Below, in pieces: positions 58,190 through 64,000 of a stretch of DNA of 64,000 bases. The notes below the pieces were generated by a model, which saw only the letters and a program-made list of their open reading frames with translations, had not been told where the DNA came from and did no database searches. Position numbers and translations under genes: made by a program. Numbering within the stretch: the first letter of the stretch is position 1; every line of letters starts with the position of its first letter. Origin of the DNA: Eukaryota sp. TZLM1-RC (lineage: Eukaryota; Metamonada: BaSk clade); assembly GCA_040285825.1 (NCBI GenBank), contig JAUPSS010000003.1, forward strand, positions 1,240,001 to 1,304,000, read 5' to 3'.

Positions 58190-59095
58190 TTGGCTTGGCC
58201 AATACTGAAAAATCGCCTTCGGAAAAAATTTTTTTAAAGGACATTCGTAAGAGTTCTCCTGCTTCTGTAGTAACTAAAATTTCCTGTGTTTATGGACTTT
58301 TGTTAAAAAAACAATGAATGAATTTTTAACATGCGTTTTCGTTGTTTTCTATGGCCGAACAGTTTATCCAATCATTTAACATGTAATTGTGGTAAACCTC
58401 TTTTGTTTACTCATCTTTTGAACTGTGAACATTTCATTACAGTTGGAAGTAAAGTGTATAATAATGTCAGGGACCAAATTTATGTAATGTGTAAATCATA
58501 TCAAGTAGATTCCTTTTTAGAGCCTTTGCTATCAAAATTAATTCTTGATGACCCCAGTATTGATAGTATGCGCTACAACAGAGTTTCTATGAGTCTGACA
58601 AGAGGTGATTTGGTTGTTCCCGGTTTAAATGGTAGTTTTACTATTTTAGACGCCATGTCCATTGACCCTTGTAATTTTTCTAACGAACATTTCATTGACT
58701 CAGATGTAAATAATCCTCTTCCTGCTGGCAAAATATTTAAAAATTGCTAAATATGCGAAACCCATTTCCTCGATTGATGAAAAATCTCATGCCCAATATA
58801 ATTTATGTCCCTTTGTTTTTTCTTTGGCTGGATCTTCAGGTAAGGCTGCTATGGTTTTCGTTGACGACTTTGTTGTAGTTGTAAAGGAAAAAATTGGAAG
58901 AATTTTCAATCGTGTTTACTGGTAAAACAGGATTGTATTTTCTATTTTTAAGGGAATGGTGAAATTAATTTCTGATTCACTCTGTTCGTTTGGCACATTT
59001 TCTGAAGTTTTAGTAATTAATTGTTGTAATGTTGGTGAGGCGGATTTTGAGGATGTGGAGTTTTAGTTGTGTATTTCATGTTTTCATTTTCCCTA
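58190..59095 (+). mobile_element. LINE 3' end, paralogue of 25.6-26.4 kb
   Basis: SSPASVVTKISCVYGLL, then (new frame) MRFRCFLWPNSLSNHL, finger CNCGKPLLFTHLLNC, RGDLVVPGLNGSFTILDAMS, SHAQYNLCPFVFSL and FNRVYW-stop. Several frame changes. No RT. Confidence 0.72.
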
Positions 59096-59399
59096 TTAGA
59101 TAAACTAAAAGTAAGGTGAAAAAAAAGGTTGTTATTACACACAACAATACTATATATGCCGAATTAATTATCAAAAGTGGTTCATTTTCTCAATCAAATT
59201 TTACAATAAGTCTCATATTTTACTGAAAGACTGACTCTCCATGAGAAAATTCTGATAAGAATAATGGTTAATTATTTCCTTATTCATTTTGTTTCGACTT
59301 ATCTAATGTTGATTATTTATTATATTATTGCATTTTTTCTGCTATTATACAACCCTTTCTTTTTAGATTTTACAAATTTTGAAGATGTATAGCCCAATC

Positions 59400-62300
59400 C
59401 ATCCTAAATGTGATGAATTAATGATTAAATTGCTTTGGAATAACTTTTATGTCATAATTGTCAGAAAACCTCCAAGAAAAAAAATTCAAAATAAGTCAGG
59501 AAGCTTCCATGAATGCTAATGTATTTGGTGTTTCTCATTATGATGATTGTATTGTTGAAAACAGTTGTGTTCTAGTTCCATTAACCGACAAATGTGTAGC
59601 TCCTAATACATTTTTATGGATTCACAATTGCCAATCAGAAATCAAATTAATCGAAGCTTTCCATTCATACATGGGAAGATCTCGTTCTGACATATTGACT
59701 GGACTCATTGTTTCAGAATTTGATTATCAAGTCTTCACAGAAGGGCCAGTTTTTCCAGAATCAGTATTATTATTTTTACCAAGCATTACGTATTACTTTT
59801 TTAGAACAGAAAATTAAAAAGTAGAAGGAAAATTCCAGTCTTTGAACTTTCATAATCTCACTTTGCACAAATGATTCAGTCTTTGAGAATTCATATCCTT
59901 TTGTCTTAAAATGTTTGTATTGAGTAAAAGTGATCAAGGCTCAGTTCCTGAAATATCGAAACCAATGATAGAACCAATTCAATGTGTAACTTGAGCTATA
60001 TTACAGCTCAATATTATAATTTACCATCGAAAACTCTATCAGTTAAAATTAGTGATGATTTGGAAAGTTTTAATAATCAAAATTATGATGAACTTATGGA
60101 AATAAAAGGTGGAATCGATGGTTCTTTGCTTACATTTGGAAACTTTGGGCCTAATGGTTAAATTGCTCAAACAATGGTGTCGAATTTAGAAGTTAATCTG
60201 AGAGAATAGTATCTACATTGTATGGAATGGTTGATTACTGTTTTTCTCGAAAGAGAACAATTTCACAATCAGCTAGATGGAATATTGCAAATATAAGCCG
60301 TTCAAGGGGCAAAGGTCAAAATTAAAAATTAATTAAAGCTATTTACATTGTACCTTCGGAAAATTGAAGATGTTTGTTCTGATTCATGGAAGAATTTAGC
60401 TTCTTGACGATAGTTATGATGCTGCCACTGCTCCTGTTCTAATTGATATTGATTTTTTGTACAGTATTCAAGGTGGAAAAATTGTAAAAGTGGAACCTAC
60501 CTTTAACTTCTTGGTTGATCGGATTTTCCCACATCTATTAACGTTTATACTGGATCATCAAATCATTAATTGTATTTTCCCTGCACAATAATAAATTAAC
60601 AAGGAATTTGAAAAACAAGAAAGTTGTTACCTAAAGTAGAAGAAAACAGTCCTCAGTTATTTTGAAAGAGCGCGATTGAAATTAATGAAAAACTTGAAGA
60701 ATGGAGCTCCAACATATAGTGTTTACCTTTGTTAGGTGAAATGATTCCGGGTCTTTTTTGAAAATGATTTTCAAACTTTACATGCAACATTCACTAGAAC
60801 ACATGAAAAGGAACAAAAATTACAGATACAAAAAAGATAAACAGCGCGTTTGGTATCCATAAAAAGTCGACAGAAGAACAAAATATTTTTTTGGCAAGTT
60901 GTTTTCAAATTCAGCGAATTGGTTTTCTGCACTTTCGATTGATCGTATCAAAGCCACGGCTATTTCTTCAGAGAATTGTCTTATTTTATTAACCAAAAAT
61001 TTTTAATAGAATTTTAACTGGCCAATTCAAATATCCTGAAGAATTAAGATGTTCACGGTTGACTGTACTTGTAAAGAACTCAAAAATGGATGTTGGTCCA
61101 ATTGCGGTCTCTGAATGTTTACAAAATATTGTTTCTGCTTGCTACTTAAATAGATTCAATGAAAAAGCAAAAATGATTTTATAACCCTTTCAATATGGAA
61201 TTAATACCACTGATGGAGTCTCTTCAGCGATATTTGCTACAGATGTGTTATTTCGCCAAAATGAATCCAATGTTTGTATGTCATTGGATTTTAGTAATGC
61301 ATTCAATTCAATTAGTCGTTGCAGTATTCATGGTGCTTTGTTGCAATATTTGCCAGAATTAATGCCTTATTTTCAAACAACATAAAGTACATATTCTAAT
61401 TTACATTTTGGTAATTGCATTTTGAGTTCATCAAGTGGTGTAAAGCAAAGAGGTCCTTTAGGACCCCTTTTGTTTTGTTTGGCCATTCATCCAATTTTAT
61501 TGCAAATTCAAGAGATGTTTTCATCGCTAAAAAAGATTGCCTAGATGGATGACGTTGTTCTTATAGGTGATTTAAAGATTGTGAAAAAAGCAACTGTATG
61601 CTTTAATTAATTGTATAAAAAAATTGGCGTCTGACTTAACTTACTTGATTGTGTTTACTTTCGAATTCTCCAGTTTCAACAATAGTTGATGGTGTTGAAA
61701 TTCAAGCCAAATTATATTCAATTGATGCTATTCTTCATTTAGGTTCGCTTTTACCAAAAGTTTGAAATTACCAAAGAATTGTTTGAAAAGTTGAACTCAA
61801 TTTCTAGAAAATTGACCAAATGATGACTTTAGATATACAAAAGCATACCAAATTTACCATTGTAAGACTGTGTTTTAGTTCCAACTTTAATCATATATTT
61901 CGCTCTATAAATCCTCTTTTCACTAGGCCTTTGGCCCAGAAGTTTAATAAATTACATGCAAAAGTCTTGTCACATTTACTAGGATGTACAATATTCCAAA
62001 TTTTAGATCATGCTTATCTAAGTCCAAATCTTGAAAATTTTGGCGGATTAGGTTACACAAAGGCTTCTATTCTTACTTCATGTACTTTTATTGGTGGATG
62101 TAGAAATGCAATTTTCGAGTTTTCTGAAAGATTGGTCGATTGGGAAGATTGATTAATGACAACGCAAAGTTCTACTGTTTTTGCATTAAGGGATGAAATT
62201 TCAAAAATTGAAGTAGAAAAATGGAGTCGATGCTTTCCCCAATCATTCAATGGCATTATTCCAGAAAAGAATCTATTAAATTTAAAATACACTCTTCGAA

Positions 62301-63240
62301 CTTTGCAGAAACGATTGACTGGAATGTATGAAAATGATCTTTATAATTATATATGCAACTCGGCTGTTTTAAATCAAGATCTTCACTCATTGTTATTGGA
62401 AAAGGGTGTTTGTGAAAACAAGTCATCAGATTCTTCACTTTTTGTAACCGTTGTACCACGAAGATTTGGATTGTGTGCCCCTAATGAAGCATTTGTAACA
62501 AAAATGAGATTATATTTGAATATCCCCATTAATCAGTTATTATCAAAAGATAAATGTATTTGTTTGAATTCACCTCAACTCATTTTGCGCCATGCTCTGA
62601 ATTGTTCTAAATTGATAACTTACCGTTCTTCATTACATGATGCTGTTAGAGACACTGTTTTTAATATGGCACAAACTGCAAGAATATCGTGTATCAAAGA
62701 GCCTCTGCTGAAGGAAACACTGTCTCTGAATAATTTTGGTTCTGATGATAAAGGTGATGTATAGTGTGATTGGATTGATAACTCTGAAGCTATTGTTGAC
62801 TTTATCTCATGTAATGTTGCAAATGATACTTTGGTTCACAGAAGAAAACTTCCTGTGACTGCTCTTGATTTTAAAGCAAAAGAAAAACATAGAAAATATG
62901 ATGAAGATATTGAAGAGGCTTATGCTGATAGAAACACACAGCTGGTTTTATTGCTTTCCCATTTTCGATAAATGGAAGATTATCAGATGAAGCAGAAACT
63001 TTTTTGAATGATTTCCAAAAAATGGTACAAGAAAAAACAATGAAAAGATTTGATATCTTTTTATGGCGCTCTCGGAACCAATTTGTCATTTTAAATAGAT
63101 TACGTCGGTTTTTCAATCGAATTAGAGAAGCTTTAGCTAGACAGCAAGCAGATCAAGATTTTGTAGAGGAAATTTTGGTTCATTGAATTTTGTCCCATTA
63201 GTTATGAGTCAATTTTATTAAGTGTGCAAGATGAATAAAA
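59400..63240 (+). mobile_element. LINE-type retrotransposon, longest copy, decayed
   Basis: About 3.8 kb. An N-terminal open part at 59,458-59,817 is unrecognised. RT words lie at 61.0-61.6 kb: YGINTTDGVSSAIFATDVLF, MSLDFSNAFNSISR (motif A), SSGVKQRGPLGPLLFCL (motif B) and MDDVVLIGD (catalytic DD; the codon before Met is a stop). The C-terminal part at 61.8-63.2 kb has finger CICLNSPQLILRHALNC, HDAVRDTVF, FIAFPFSINGRLSDEAETF and FDIFLWRSRNQFVIL. More than ten stops. It gives the layout of the family: RT, thumb, CCHC finger, endonuclease-like region, short AT-rich tail. Confidence 0.78.
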
Positions 63241-63695
63241 AATTTTAATTCAGCGAACCATTTTTTAAAAGAAAAGGTTATGCTTAAGTAATTAACAATA
63301 ATGGTTTTTCAGTTTGTGTAGAGATGGCCAGAGAGGACTGCTTTAGACATAAATTTAAATCTGGTTAATGACTGTGAAAAATATCTTCAAGATTTCAATG
63401 AACAAAGTACTGGTTAGTTTTGAGAGACAACCTTAGAATACGCATAATCTGATCTGTCCTGATCGGAATGAGCCATCGGAAGATCACGGTGTATCCACAA
63501 GGGTAGGACCTTCGATGATGACTTTGTAGTCCTCGTCGAAGAAAGTACAACGTAGAGTGTTACTACAACTCTCGTAGTGTTGATTTGCAACTTGAGATAC
63601 TGGAGAGGAGGTTGGTTGTTAATTTGGTGCGTGAGTGTTGCGAAATTGAAAGTAACCACTTCAGTTGCAAATCAGTATAAACCAGACCTACAACA
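63241..63695. other. intergenic, no gene seen
   Basis: 5' flank of LSG1. An open minus-strand frame at 63,414-63,659 lacks recognisable content. Confidence 0.35.
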
Positions 63696-64000
63696 ATGGG
63701 CCGTCAAAATCCTGCTGAAAAACGCCCTAGAAAACGTTCCAATAAAAAGACACAGTCTTCTTCTGTTGTTGGCCGCTCCTTGATCAAAAAAACCTTTGGA
63801 AATGCTCGTCCTGTACTTGTTGATCCTTTTGCTCAAACCCTTTCCAACAATGAACGTATACAAGCAGTTGAATCTGGACCTAACCAGTTCTCAGTTACAG
63901 AAGTATCTGATCTTACCAATCTTATGGATGTGGCAGCTCTCTCTCAGCGAAACTTTGAAGCTGAGCGTGAACGAAACACCGTGCTTCTCTCGACTGCCTT
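63696..64000 (+). CDS. LSG1: LSG1-type large-subunit GTPase, N-terminal part
   Basis: Starts at CAACAATGGG and runs open off the window edge (101 codons seen). LSG1 is the cytosolic circularly permuted GTPase that releases NMD3 from pre-60S ribosomes. Support: MGRQNPAEKRPRKRSNKK basic head, NARPVLVDPF, then the block FSVTEVSDLTNLMDVAALSQ and RNFEAERERNTVLL. This corresponds to the SVTE..SLD.FL..A.LA...F.AEK motif ahead of the G domain in LSG1 proteins. The G domain itself (G4-G5-G1-G2-G3 order) would lie outside. Confidence 0.75.
   Translation, partial: MGRQNPAEKRPRKRSNKKTQSSSVVGRSLIKKTFGNARPVLVDPFAQTLSNNERIQAVESGPNQFSVTEVSDLTNLMDVAALSQRNFEAERERNTVLLSTA

Overview
The window looks like nuclear DNA of an AT-rich, intron-poor unicellular eukaryote. 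Host genes are long, mostly uninterrupted frames starting at short A-rich contexts (often ACAATG). They end in TAA, TAG or TGA, with AATAAA-like signals close behind the stop. The two introns I can place are only 32 and 28 nt. I cannot name the species. The genes I recognise with most confidence are a plasma-membrane-type Ca2+ ATPase, condensin II subunit D3 (NCAPD3), ENY2/Sus1, a PP5-type phosphatase, aminoacylase-1, a UMP-CMP-type kinase and the start of LSG1.

Layout. 0-6.5 kb is a graveyard: a PP1 phosphatase pseudogene, a family-B DNA-polymerase exonuclease remnant, and a Fanzor-like gene remnant split by an 829-bp LTR miniature element. 6.5-15.5 kb holds host genes (a longin-like protein, the Ca2+ pump, NCAPD3). 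15.9-26.4 kb is repeats: a minus-strand LINE, a three-unit 1.65-kb tandem array carrying a Ty3/gypsy-type integrase, more LINE 3' ends and a Fanzor remnant. 26.5-36 kb is host genes (membrane proteins, a TPR protein, ENY2, a degenerate kinesin-like protein, PP5) with Fanzor remnants between them. 36.2-49.3 kb holds an internally deleted MULE with intact inverted repeats and target duplication, a Fanzor copy split by a 6.4-kb Ty3/gypsy-type element, aminoacylase-1 and a further Fanzor copy. 49.3-57 kb holds a calponin-homology/CBM20/LRR protein, a TPR pseudogene split by a LINE, a PH protein and the kinase. 57-63.2 kb is mostly LINE sequence, and LSG1 starts at 63,696.

The main pattern is a dense set of Fanzor (eukaryotic TnpB-like, RNA-guided nuclease family) remnants. 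I count at least ten loci, both strands, in several divergent lineages. They are recognised by a RuvC-I DPG motif, a GD(W/C) motif, a DE(Y/F)xTS-type motif, a C-terminal zinc finger and a W(N/D)RDxN-type ending. They sit beside REL-endonuclease-type LINEs (RT plus CCHC finger) and at least three LTR families. Two LTR elements share an unusual palindromic sequence at the primer-binding position. Nearly every mobile-element gene is broken, while the host genes are intact.
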